NCBI RefSeq assembly: GCF_030012605.2
Contig: NZ_CP114055.2
Direction: 5' to 3' (one strand)
Length of the DNA: 64,000 nt
Source of the DNA: Bergeyella_A cardium
GTDB taxonomy: Bacteria > Bacteroidota > Bacteroidia > Flavobacteriales > Weeksellaceae
The first letter of the stretch is position 1; the number at the start of each line of letters is the position of its first letter. Positions 9,881-18,064 of this stretch are shown piece by piece. The position numbers and the translations under genes are program-made. A model generated the notes under the pieces. It was given only the letters and a program-made list of their open reading frames with translations, was not told the origin of the DNA and searched no databases.

Positions 9881-12373
9881 ATGATTCCCAATAAAGAAAC
9901 GAATAAGAAAGGAAATAATGAAAATGCCAGCCAGGAGAGTATAGCTTCTTTTTCCTTATTTGATGCTGGTCTTTTCATTCAGAAACTTATTAGAAATTGG
10001 TATTGGTTTGTTTTTATGTTTGGGGTAGGTTATGTTATTGCCTATGTATATAGCCGATACTTTACTCAGAGGATATATGAGTCTAATCTGTCGCTGAGTA
10101 TGTCCAGTAATGCAACCAGCTATTTTACACCAAATCAATCCATCAACTTTATTTGGGATCAGCGCTCAAATAGTGATGGCTTGTTCTTAAAGAAGATGAT
10201 TCTTTCCCGCTCACACAATGAGTATTTGGTAAAGAAATTAGATTTGTTTGTTAATTATTCTACCAAAGGGGTGATTAAGGAAACCTATTTAGACAAGTAT
10301 GATTCTCCTGTTTTTATAGAAATAGATCGGGACTATCCTCAGCAGATTAATTTCCCTATTACTCTTTTACCAAAGGGGAATGATCAGTATGAAGTAACTT
10401 TTCCAGAGGAAGGCTTTAGCAATTATCTCTATAATTATAAGAATGAGACTTTTGTTTCTGTACCAGAATATCCTGTTCCCCAAAATAAATTAATCAAAGT
10501 AGGTCAGTGGTATACAGCTCCGAACTTTAAGTTTAAGTTGGTAAAGAATCCTGTAACACCAGCCATCGGTGTAGATAATATCATTATTAAGCTAAGCTCG
10601 GTTAATGCAGCGGTACAATCTATCATTGCAACTACTTCTGTAAAGTTTGATGAAGAGCTAAACAGTGTTATTATTATTTCAAAGAGAGGATATAATTTAA
10701 ATGGGACAGTTCAGTTTCTCAATACTACAGTAGAAGAGCTTATAAAGAAGAGGCTGGAAGATAGAAATACGGTAGACCAAAATACCGTAAAGTATCTTAC
10801 AGTGAATTTAGAGCGTGTTAAGAAACAATTAGATTCTGCAGCTACTAAACTCAATGATATTAAGCTGAAAGAAGGTATTTTTAATCTTGAAGAAGGAGAT
10901 ACAAGAATTTGGGGTAGCATTACAGACCTTGAAAAGAAAAAAGTAGATATTCAGGATAAAATAAAAACACTTAATAATATTAAGAGAACCTTGATGTCTT
11001 CTAGTCTTGATAATCTGATAAGCCTTAGGTCTGCGGGAATAGATGATAGTTCGTTTTCTACCACAGTAAGTGAGCTAAAACTCCTCTACATTAAAAAGAG
11101 GGAGATGGAGTCTATATATACTCCACAATCTGAGGCTATGAAAGAGATTAATCGCCAGATTAATGATATAAAGCTCGGTTCTCAGGCTAATCTCCAAAGT
11201 TATTACGATGATTTTTATAAGGAGCTGAATGAAATTAATCAGAAGATAAGTCAGGCAGAAAATTCTTTGGTCAATCTTCCAGAAGGGCAGAGGCGCTATT
11301 TTGATGTTAAAAGGGGATATGATATTATAGAAAATACTTATAGTCTTCTCCTTACAAAGCAGGCAGAGAGCAAGATGAGAGTAGCTACAAATCGTTCAGA
11401 TTTAAATATAATAGACCCAGCTAAAAACCTGGATCAAGGTCCAGTAGCTCCTAATATTTCCAATATCAAGAATATCATTATTGGGGTATTGCTCCTTATT
11501 CCTCTTCTTATCATTGTACTTAGAACATTGTTAGACAATAGAGTTATTAATATAAAAGAAGTGCTCAGAGTTACCAAAATTCCATTGCTTGGTGTTATTG
11601 GTAAGAGTTCTCACGAGAATAATCTTACGGTATTGGAACAGCCTAAATCTTCTGTTTCCGAGGCATTCCGAGGACTAAGAGCCAATTTAAGATTCCTTGC
11701 AGGTGAAGATGGCAGAGCTAAAGTAATATTGGTAACATCTTCTATTAGTGGAGAGGGTAAGACTTATACGGCTATTAATATTGCATCTGTACTGGGACTT
11801 AGTGGGAAAAAGACTATTTTGCTCGGTATGGATTTAAGGAAGCCGAAAATATTTGGTGATTTTAAGATCGATAATCGCTATGGGCTTTCCAATTACCTCA
11901 CGGGAGAAGTGGGTATGGGAGATATTATCAATAAAACTGAGATTTCGTCTTTAGATGTTATTACTTCTGGACCTATTCCGCCCAATCCTTCCGAGCTATT
12001 GATGAGCCAGAAGAATATTGATTTCATTCAAGGATTAAGGGAGCATTATGATTTTATTATTATAGACTCTCCCCCTGTTGGTCTTGTGGCAGATTCATTC
12101 GAATTAATGAAATATACCGATGCTAATATCTATGTTGTTCGTCACGAATATACAGAGAAGTATATGCTCAAAATGATTACTGAAAAGTATGCGAAGCACG
12201 AAATACAACATCTTGGTTTGGTATATAATGATTATCAAGTGAAGCAGGGCTATGGCTATGGTTACGGCTATGGTTATGGTTACGGCTATGGCTATTTTGA
12301 TGAAGATGCAAATTATAAAGAGCCTACTCTTATTAGGCTGAGAAATAAGATAAAATCAATACTACGGAAGTAG
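9881..12373 (+). CDS. Wzc-like polysaccharide co-polymerase and tyrosine autokinase
   Basis: An inner-membrane BY-kinase of 830 residues that controls chain length and export through autophosphorylation on C-terminal tyrosines (family knowledge). In order: an N-terminal membrane segment (about 43-63), a large periplasmic Wzz/GNVR region with coiled coil (about 290-480), a second membrane segment (about 530-550), then the kinase with Walker A SSISGEGKT (about 620-628), Walker A' LLGMDLRKPK and Walker B FIIIDSPP. The tail holds eight consecutive Gly-Tyr pairs encoded at 12248-12295, the expected tyrosine cluster. A terminator follows immediately. Confidence 0.95.
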   Translation: MIPNKETNKKGNNENASQESIASFSLFDAGLFIQKLIRNWYWFVFMFGVGYVIAYVYSRYFTQRIYESNLSLSMSSNATSYFTPNQSINFIWDQRSNSDGLFLKKMILSRSHNEYLVKKLDLFVNYSTKGVIKETYLDKYDSPVFIEIDRDYPQQINFPITLLPKGNDQYEVTFPEEGFSNYLYNYKNETFVSVPEYPVPQNKLIKVGQWYTAPNFKFKLVKNPVTPAIGVDNIIIKLSSVNAAVQSIIATTSVKFDEELNSVIIISKRGYNLNGTVQFLNTTVEELIKKRLEDRNTVDQNTVKYLTVNLERVKKQLDSAATKLNDIKLKEGIFNLEEGDTRIWGSITDLEKKKVDIQDKIKTLNNIKRTLMSSSLDNLISLRSAGIDDSSFSTTVSELKLLYIKKREMESIYTPQSEAMKEINRQINDIKLGSQANLQSYYDDFYKELNEINQKISQAENSLVNLPEGQRRYFDVKRGYDIIENTYSLLLTKQAESKMRVATNRSDLNIIDPAKNLDQGPVAPNISNIKNIIIGVLLLIPLLIIVLRTLLDNRVINIKEVLRVTKIPLLGVIGKSSHENNLTVLEQPKSSVSEAFRGLRANLRFLAGEDGRAKVILVTSSISGEGKTYTAINIASVLGLSGKKTILLGMDLRKPKIFGDFKIDNRYGLSNYLTGEVGMGDIINKTEISSLDVITSGPIPPNPSELLMSQKNIDFIQGLREHYDFIIIDSPPVGLVADSFELMKYTDANIYVVRHEYTEKYMLKMITEKYAKHEIQHLGLVYNDYQVKQGYGYGYGYGYGYGYGYFDEDANYKEPTLIRLRNKIKSILRK
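12248..12295 (+). repeat. Eight in-frame ggytay hexamers (Gly-Tyr tail)
   Basis: Eight consecutive hexamers of the form ggc/ggt + tat/tac encode Gly-Tyr pairs in the kinase tail. The unit is 6 bases, so slippage changes tyrosine number without breaking the frame. Third-base variation among the units shows that the protein repeat itself is maintained. Confidence 0.9.
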
Positions 12374-12381
12374 ATTGTAAA

Positions 12382-12413
12382 AAAGTCCTTTAAAATTTCT
12401 AAAGGACTTTTTT
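12382..12413 (+). terminator. Terminator after wzc
   Basis: Perfect 11-bp arms aaagtccttta / taaaggacttt with a 7-base loop, followed by T. It starts 8 bases after the kinase stop codon and ends the polysaccharide transcript. Confidence 0.92.
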
Positions 12414-12557
12414 ATTAAACAGTATTTCTATTATTAGTTGAGAGAAATAGAACTCGGTTTTAGAATAAAAATCAGCAAAAGGCGTTTAGATTTAAATTTA
12501 TGGGTTTTTATTGGCTTTTAACTAAGTATTATGAATTTCACTAAGGTAAAAATGTTT

Positions 12558-12565
12558 TATATTTG
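12558..12565 (+). promoter_or_regulatory. TATATTTG -7 box before the porG-like gene
   Basis: Consensus TAnnTTTG box 31 bases before the chosen ATG (12597). It falls inside the longer frame that could begin at 12531, which argues against that upstream start. Confidence 0.65.
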
Positions 12566-12596
12566 CACAAACTTTGGAAAAGTGTCTATCAGACCG

Positions 12597-13436
12597 ATGT
12601 TTAGTAAAATAGTACTTGCTGTAATGGCAACTTTTTTTAGCTTTCTCTCTTTCGGGCAGCGCCACGAAATCGGTTTGAAATTGGGGCTAAGTAGTGTGGT
12701 AGGAGATATTGGGCAGGATAATTATCAGTTAAATGCACCTGTATTCAGTAAAATTTCCAGTTATGGAGTCCCTTTCCATATAGAAGCAATGTATAGGATG
12801 AACTTTAACCCTTATCAAACACTAAGAATAGATGCAGGGTATTTTCAGGTTCAGTTTGATGATGAATATGCAGATGAAGCCTACCGAAACAAACGCAGAA
12901 AAGGCAATTCTAATAATGGAGGAAATCTTGATGTGGTTTTTGAATACAACTTTTTCCCGGTAAATAATGAGCAAAGCTCTATGCTGAGCCCTTATATCTT
13001 TGGTGGTATAGGAGGGCTTGTTACCAATACTCCTTATCTTAGGATTAAGGATAAATCTCAAGGAGCAGCAGCAGCTTCGCCAGATTTTGAAATCTATGAA
13101 ACCAGAAAAGGAAAATTCATAATGTCTATACCTTTTGGTGTAGGGATTAAATATAAGTTTCACTATAACTGGGCTGCTTCTGCAGAAGTGAAATTCCGAC
13201 CAACTTTCTCAGATGGAATAGATTATAGTACTTTAAGCAGAAAAGATGTAGGCACAGTTTTTAATAATGAACTGAGAAAAAAAAATCCTAAGGTTTATGA
13301 TGAAGCTATTGATAAGGAAGTAGAAAAATATATGAAAGACAGAAATATAGGAAATACAAATTCTAATGACTGGTTAAATAGCGTAATGATAGGGCTTAGC
13401 TACTCCTTTGGCAGACCGCCGTGCTATTGTGATTAA
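12597..13436 (+). CDS. PorG-like outer-membrane beta-barrel (DUF6089)
   Basis: A predicted outer-membrane barrel of 279 residues related to PorG, a type IX secretion component in Porphyromonas. The start at 12597 gives a clean signal peptide ending SFLSFGQ; a start at 12531 would put 22 odd residues before it and overlap the promoter box. Typical features are EIGLKLGLSSVVGDIG after the signal, the barrel ending NSVMIGLSYSFG, and the conserved Cys-containing tail RPPCYCD. In Flavobacteriia this family is usually followed by uppS and bamA, exactly as here. A role in T9SS is inferred, not shown. Confidence 0.85.
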   Translation: MFSKIVLAVMATFFSFLSFGQRHEIGLKLGLSSVVGDIGQDNYQLNAPVFSKISSYGVPFHIEAMYRMNFNPYQTLRIDAGYFQVQFDDEYADEAYRNKRRKGNSNNGGNLDVVFEYNFFPVNNEQSSMLSPYIFGGIGGLVTNTPYLRIKDKSQGAAAASPDFEIYETRKGKFIMSIPFGVGIKYKFHYNWAASAEVKFRPTFSDGIDYSTLSRKDVGTVFNNELRKKNPKVYDEAIDKEVEKYMKDRNIGNTNSNDWLNSVMIGLSYSFGRPPCYCD

Positions 13437-13463
13437 TGGATAATGTTTCAATGAAGTACAGGA

Positions 13464-14216
13464 ATGAAATCATATAAAGAAATTATAAACCCTGAAAAAC
13501 TCCCACAGCATGTTGCTATTATTATGGATGGTAATGGCCGATGGGCAAAGTCCCGCGGCGAAGAGCGTACTTATGGTCATCGCAATGCGATAGATGCTGT
13601 GAGGAATGCTATTAATGCTTGTAATGAAGTTAATATCCCTTATCTTACACTCTATACTTTTTCATCCGAAAACTGGAATCGTCCAGATGATGAGGTCAGT
13701 ACTTTGATGAGCCTTCTCTCAGAGACCCTTCTTACCGAGGCAGATGAAATTTTTACAAAAGGGCTTAGAATGCATATGATAGGAGATATTTCCCGGCTTC
13801 CAGAATTAGTGAGAGAGCAGCTTTTAAATGTGATAGACCTTACTAAGAATAATACAAAAGGCAATCTTATTCTCGCGCTTAACTATGGCTCCCAAAGGGA
13901 AATTTTAAAAGCAGTAAAAGAGATTTCGCAGGAAGTAAAAGACGGTCAGCTACAAATAGAAGATATAACAGAAGCCGTTTTTGAGAAGCATCTTTATACA
14001 AAAGATTTTCCACCAGTAGATTTAATGATACGAACCAGTGGAGAAGTTAGGATAAGTAATTTCTTGCTTTGGCAGTTGGCTTATGCAGAACTTCAATTTT
14101 TGGATGTCTTATGGCCAGATTTTTCCAAAGAAGATTTTTTTAAATGTATTGTAGACTACCAGAAAACAGAGAGACGATACGGAAAAACAAGTGAGCAGAT
14201 AGCTCTTAGTAATTAA
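13464..14216 (+). CDS. uppS: Isoprenyl transferase / undecaprenyl diphosphate synthase
   Basis: A cis-prenyltransferase that condenses isopentenyl diphosphate to make undecaprenyl diphosphate, the carrier lipid for peptidoglycan and capsule. It has 250 residues, normal length. The catalytic region MDGNGRWAKSRG (21-32), TLYTFSSENWNRP, and the C-terminal RTSGEVRISNFLLWQ with the substrate-binding Arg/Ser cluster are all present. It sits 27 bases after the porG-like gene and before bamA, the standard flavobacterial order. It supplies the carrier used by the WecA-like enzyme of the preceding cluster. Confidence 0.97.
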   Translation: MKSYKEIINPEKLPQHVAIIMDGNGRWAKSRGEERTYGHRNAIDAVRNAINACNEVNIPYLTLYTFSSENWNRPDDEVSTLMSLLSETLLTEADEIFTKGLRMHMIGDISRLPELVREQLLNVIDLTKNNTKGNLILALNYGSQREILKAVKEISQEVKDGQLQIEDITEAVFEKHLYTKDFPPVDLMIRTSGEVRISNFLLWQLAYAELQFLDVLWPDFSKEDFFKCIVDYQKTERRYGKTSEQIALSN

Positions 14217-14297
14217 TATTTAAATTGATAGAAAATTTATAGTTTAAAGAGAAAGCTGAAAAGTCTAAGACCAACAGCAGACAGCAAATAATAAATA

Positions 14298-16859
14298 ATG
14301 AAACTGAAATTCATACCGATTGTAATGTTTGTAGCTACCGCTCATTTCTATGGGCAGGTTACTCAGCAGCAAAAAGATACTCAAACAGCAGAGACCTCTG
14401 CATATACTGATAATCAGAGAGAGGTTTATTACCTGAAAGATATTGTAATTGATGGAGTGAAAAAGTATTCTCCAGCTCAAATCTTGCGTTTTACAGGTCT
14501 TAACAAAAACGAACAGATAGAAATTCCTGGGTTAAAAATCAGCAATGCAATAAAAAAACTTTGGGATACAGATAATTTCTCAGAGGTAGAGGTTTATGTT
14601 CTCAGTGTAGAAGGCGATCAGGTTATTCTTCGTTTCAATCTTCAGGATTTAAAAGAGCTGGGAGAGGTAGATGTTATAGGGAAAGGTATTGGTAAATCCA
14701 AAAAGGAGAAAATTATTAAGGATAATGATTTAAAGCCAGGAAAGAAAGTTACCAATAACTTGATTTCAACCCTTAAAACAAAAATTCCACAGGAATATAT
14801 TAATAAAGGCTTTGCCGATGCAAGCGTGAGGATTACAGACAAACCTAATGCTGCTAATGAAAGTATGGTAGATTGGACGATAGAAGTAGATAAAGGCAAG
14901 CGTATAAAAGTAGCTAAAATAACTTTTGACGGTAATCAAGCGATTTCTTCTAAAAAATTGAGAAAAAAGGGCTTTAAAAATACCAAACAAAAGAGATTTG
15001 GTATTGGTGGAATCTTCAAACCATCCAAGTTTATAAAAGATAAGTACGAGGAAGATAAAAAGTCTTTAATCTCCTATTATCAGTCTCTTGGGTATAGAGA
15101 TGCGAGGATTATTTCAGACTCCGTATGGAGAATGCCAAAGAAAGATTATCAAATCAATATCAAACTTAATGAAGGTAAGAAGTACTATATCGGAGATATC
15201 AGCTTCTTAGGAAATACAACCTATTCTACTGAGGTTCTTCAAAAGATTTTAGGTTATAAAAAAGGAGATATATACGATGCTGTAGGCTTTAATAAAAAAG
15301 TAGGTGAAGATGGCGGTAAGGAAGACGACTCTGATTTAAAGTCGCTTTATCTTAATAATGGTTTTCTTTTCTCAAATGTAACTCCAGTCGAGAAATCCGT
15401 TTCTGGAGATTCCATCAATTTAGAAATAAGAATTAATGAAGGTGAAAAAGCCAGCTGGAATAAAGTCTCCTGGTCAGGAAATACCGTTACTCACGACCAT
15501 GTAGTGCTCCGCTCTCTTTATACTCGTCCAGGGGATTTATTCTCAAAGTCTGATATTAAAAGAACCTATTATACTTTGGCTGGTAGTCAGTTCTTCGACC
15601 CTCAGCAGCTCAATCAGCAAGTAACCCCTAATCCGCAAAGCAATACTGTGGATATTCACTGGACGCTTGCAGAGAAAGCCTCTTCACAGATTCAGCTTCA
15701 GGCGGGCTATGGTGGCAGCACCTTTATTGGAACTTTGGGGCTTACCTTTAATAACTTCTCACTGAGAAATTTCTTGAGATTAAAGAAATTTAATCCCGTT
15801 CCTCAAGGTGATGGTCAGGTATTCTCTGTTACAGCTCAGGTAGGGCAGTTCTTCCAGAATTATGCGATTTCTTTTGTAGAGCCTTGGCTCTTTGGTAAGC
15901 GCCCTTCGGCTTTATCGTTTGGTACCAACTATTCCCGTGTAAAGGCTTATGTGGATAATTATGGTACCGTAGGAAATCTTAATATATTCTCTGCAAGTAC
16001 AGGGCTTAATAGACAGCTCAACTGGCCAGACAACTGGTTCTCTCTCTATACGGGCATCCAGTATCAGAGGTATCAGTTTGATAACTACCCTTTCCAGTTT
16101 GGTTCTACTACCGAGAATTATGGCTCTGCTAATAACTTCTCATTCAATATTGGGCTCAGTAGAAATTCCGCAGGACTTGACCCTATATTCCCTACCCAGG
16201 GGTCTAATATAGAGGCGAGTGTTAAATTCACCCCACCATATTCTTTGTTTAGCAATAAAGATTATGATAAGATGACGCCTACCGAGAAATACAACTGGAT
16301 GGAGTTCTATAAAGTAAAATTAAAAGCAGAAACATATAATACCGTAGTAGGAAAACTCGTTTTAAGAAGTACTGCTGAAATGGGCTTTATGGATGGATAT
16401 ACAAAAAAACTCGGTGCTCCACCATTTGAGAGATTCTATATGGGAGGTACAGGGCTTTTCAATGGACGATATGACGGCCGCGAGCTCATCCCGCTTAGAG
16501 GTTATGAAAACGCTTCTACTACAGGCTATGCGATGGGTACCAGAGGTTCTACCGATATCACTCCTTATGGTGGGGGTACTATCTATAATAGATTTGCTCT
16601 GGAGCTCCGCTACCCTATCTCTCTTAACCAAACGGCAAAAATATATGCGCTTTCCTTCTTAGAAGGAGGTAATGTATGGAATACTTGGGGGCAGTATAAC
16701 CCTTTCCAATTAAAGCGTTCCGTAGGCTTTGGTATTCGCGTATATATGGGCATATTTGGGCTTATCGGTTTTGATTTTGCTTATGGTTTTGATAAACCCC
16801 TCGGAGGTACTCAGCCAGCAGGATGGCAAACCCACTTCCTAATGGGACAAACATTGTAA
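14298..16859 (+). CDS. bamA: Outer-membrane protein assembly factor BamA
   Basis: The Omp85-family core of the BAM machine that folds beta-barrels into the outer membrane. It has 853 residues with a signal peptide ending ATAHFYGQ, a series of POTRA domains over about residues 45-440, and a C-terminal barrel. The POTRA repeats are visible as KYSPAQILRFTGL and related words. The barrel carries the glycine-rich lid region GGTGLFNGRYDGRELIPLRG and the conserved VGFGIRVYMGIFG near the end. It is longer than E. coli BamA, as is usual in Bacteroidota. The downstream OmpH genes begin 15 bases after its stop. Confidence 0.96.
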   Translation: MKLKFIPIVMFVATAHFYGQVTQQQKDTQTAETSAYTDNQREVYYLKDIVIDGVKKYSPAQILRFTGLNKNEQIEIPGLKISNAIKKLWDTDNFSEVEVYVLSVEGDQVILRFNLQDLKELGEVDVIGKGIGKSKKEKIIKDNDLKPGKKVTNNLISTLKTKIPQEYINKGFADASVRITDKPNAANESMVDWTIEVDKGKRIKVAKITFDGNQAISSKKLRKKGFKNTKQKRFGIGGIFKPSKFIKDKYEEDKKSLISYYQSLGYRDARIISDSVWRMPKKDYQINIKLNEGKKYYIGDISFLGNTTYSTEVLQKILGYKKGDIYDAVGFNKKVGEDGGKEDDSDLKSLYLNNGFLFSNVTPVEKSVSGDSINLEIRINEGEKASWNKVSWSGNTVTHDHVVLRSLYTRPGDLFSKSDIKRTYYTLAGSQFFDPQQLNQQVTPNPQSNTVDIHWTLAEKASSQIQLQAGYGGSTFIGTLGLTFNNFSLRNFLRLKKFNPVPQGDGQVFSVTAQVGQFFQNYAISFVEPWLFGKRPSALSFGTNYSRVKAYVDNYGTVGNLNIFSASTGLNRQLNWPDNWFSLYTGIQYQRYQFDNYPFQFGSTTENYGSANNFSFNIGLSRNSAGLDPIFPTQGSNIEASVKFTPPYSLFSNKDYDKMTPTEKYNWMEFYKVKLKAETYNTVVGKLVLRSTAEMGFMDGYTKKLGAPPFERFYMGGTGLFNGRYDGRELIPLRGYENASTTGYAMGTRGSTDITPYGGGTIYNRFALELRYPISLNQTAKIYALSFLEGGNVWNTWGQYNPFQLKRSVGFGIRVYMGIFGLIGFDFAYGFDKPLGGTQPAGWQTHFLMGQTL

Positions 16860-16874
16860 TTAAATAAATTATAT

Positions 16875-17441
16875 ATGAAAAATTTGAGATTCTTATTAAT
16901 TTTTGCTTTTTTTGCATCTACATTGGCTTTCGGGCAGAAGATAGGCGTCGTAGATACTAACTATATCTTGAGCAAAATGCCACAGTATAAGGAAGCAGAA
17001 GGGCGTCTGAACAGCTTAATTCAGTCTTGGGAAAATGAGCTTCAAACCTTACAGAAGGAATATGATGACAAGAAAGCGGCTTTTGAAAATGAAAAAATAT
17101 TACTCGTAGGAGAGCATCTAAAAGAACGAGAGAAAGAAGTTCAAGAGCTTGAAAGTAAAGTAAAAGATTTTATAAAAACAAGATTTGGAACCAATGGCGA
17201 AATGAGCAGTATGCGCTCTAAATTTACTCAACCTTTCCAGGATCAGATTTGGAATGCTATAAAGATAGTGGTAGAGAAAAACAATTTAGGCGTGGTTTTG
17301 GATAAGAGTAATAACATCAGTGTTCTTTATCTTGACAAGAGGTATGATTATACCGATAAAGTTTTGGATGTCCTCTTGAAGAGAAATGCAAAGCCTGAGA
17401 AAGCAAAAAAGGAAACAAAAACAACGATTAAGAAAAAGTAA
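16875..17441 (+). CDS. OmpH/Skp-family periplasmic chaperone (first copy)
   Basis: A secreted chaperone of 188 residues: signal peptide (MKNLRFLLIFAFFASTLAFG), an opening beta strand KIGVVDTNYILSKMPQY, then a long charged coiled coil (about 45-110) and a C-terminal strand with VLDKSNNISVLYLD. This is the Skp layout, whose trimers hold unfolded outer-membrane proteins. The tail is strongly basic (KPEKAKKETKTTIKKK). It sits directly after bamA, and a second paralogue follows 31 bases later. The role with BamA is inferred from family and position. Confidence 0.92.
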   Translation: MKNLRFLLIFAFFASTLAFGQKIGVVDTNYILSKMPQYKEAEGRLNSLIQSWENELQTLQKEYDDKKAAFENEKILLVGEHLKEREKEVQELESKVKDFIKTRFGTNGEMSSMRSKFTQPFQDQIWNAIKIVVEKNNLGVVLDKSNNISVLYLDKRYDYTDKVLDVLLKRNAKPEKAKKETKTTIKKK

Positions 17442-17472
17442 TTAATTTAAAATTTTAATACATTATTATATT

Positions 17473-17973
17473 ATGAAACAACTAAGCGTATTATTCTCTG
17501 CAGTAGCTCTATTCATCGCTTCATCTGCAGTAAAAGCCCAGAAAGTAGCACATCTCGATGTAAATGCTGTTCTTAGCCTGATGCCAGAAAAGAAAAAAGC
17601 AGATGAAAAATTAGAGGCTTTTTCTAAAGCTAAAGGTGCAGAAATCGAAAAGCAAGCTCAGGCTTGGCAGGCAGAAGTTGCGAAATATCAGCAAGGGGCT
17701 GCTAAGCTGACCGAAGCTCAGAGAAAAGCAAAAGAAGAAGAGCTTACGAAAAAGCAACAAAACATCCAAGGGATGCAACAAGCTGCTCAAAAGGATTTAG
17801 CTGAAAAATCAGAAGCAGAATATGCTCCGATTGAAAAGAAATTCCAAGAAGCAGTAAACAAAGTTGCAAAAGCAAACGGATGGGATTATATTCTCGATGG
17901 AAACTCATCTCTTTTCATCTATAAAGCAGGACCAGATGCTACTGCAGCAGTGAAAAAGGAACTTGGACTTTAA
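17473..17973 (+). CDS. OmpH/Skp-family periplasmic chaperone (second copy)
   Basis: A paralogue of the preceding gene, 166 residues. It has a signal peptide ending VKAQ, the opening strand KVAHLDVNAVLSLMPEKKKA, an Ala/Gln/Lys-rich coiled coil (about 40-115) and a final strand YILDGNSSLFIYKAGPDAT. Sequence differs enough from copy one to suggest separate clients or mixed oligomers, but that is conjecture. A terminator lies 30 bases after the stop, closing the porG-uppS-bamA-ompH-ompH unit. Confidence 0.92.
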   Translation: MKQLSVLFSAVALFIASSAVKAQKVAHLDVNAVLSLMPEKKKADEKLEAFSKAKGAEIEKQAQAWQAEVAKYQQGAAKLTEAQRKAKEEELTKKQQNIQGMQQAAQKDLAEKSEAEYAPIEKKFQEAVNKVAKANGWDYILDGNSSLFIYKAGPDATAAVKKELGL

Positions 17974-18003
17974 TTTTTCATTTTGAAAATATATTTAAGG
18001 TTG

Positions 18004-18030
18004 CCACTATCTTTAAGATGGTGGTTTTTT
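18004..18030 (+). terminator. Terminator after the ompH pair
   Basis: An 8-bp stem ccactatc / gatggtgg (one G-T pair) with a 5-base loop, then six T. It lies between the convergent ompH and uvrB genes. Confidence 0.85.
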
Positions 18031-18064
18031 ATTAATGGGGTTATGTTGAGAATGAAGCTTCTCA

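Noticed and set aside
12531..12596. Longer N-terminus for the PorG-like protein
   Set aside because: It would place 22 non-signal residues before a good signal peptide and run through a TAnnTTTG promoter box.
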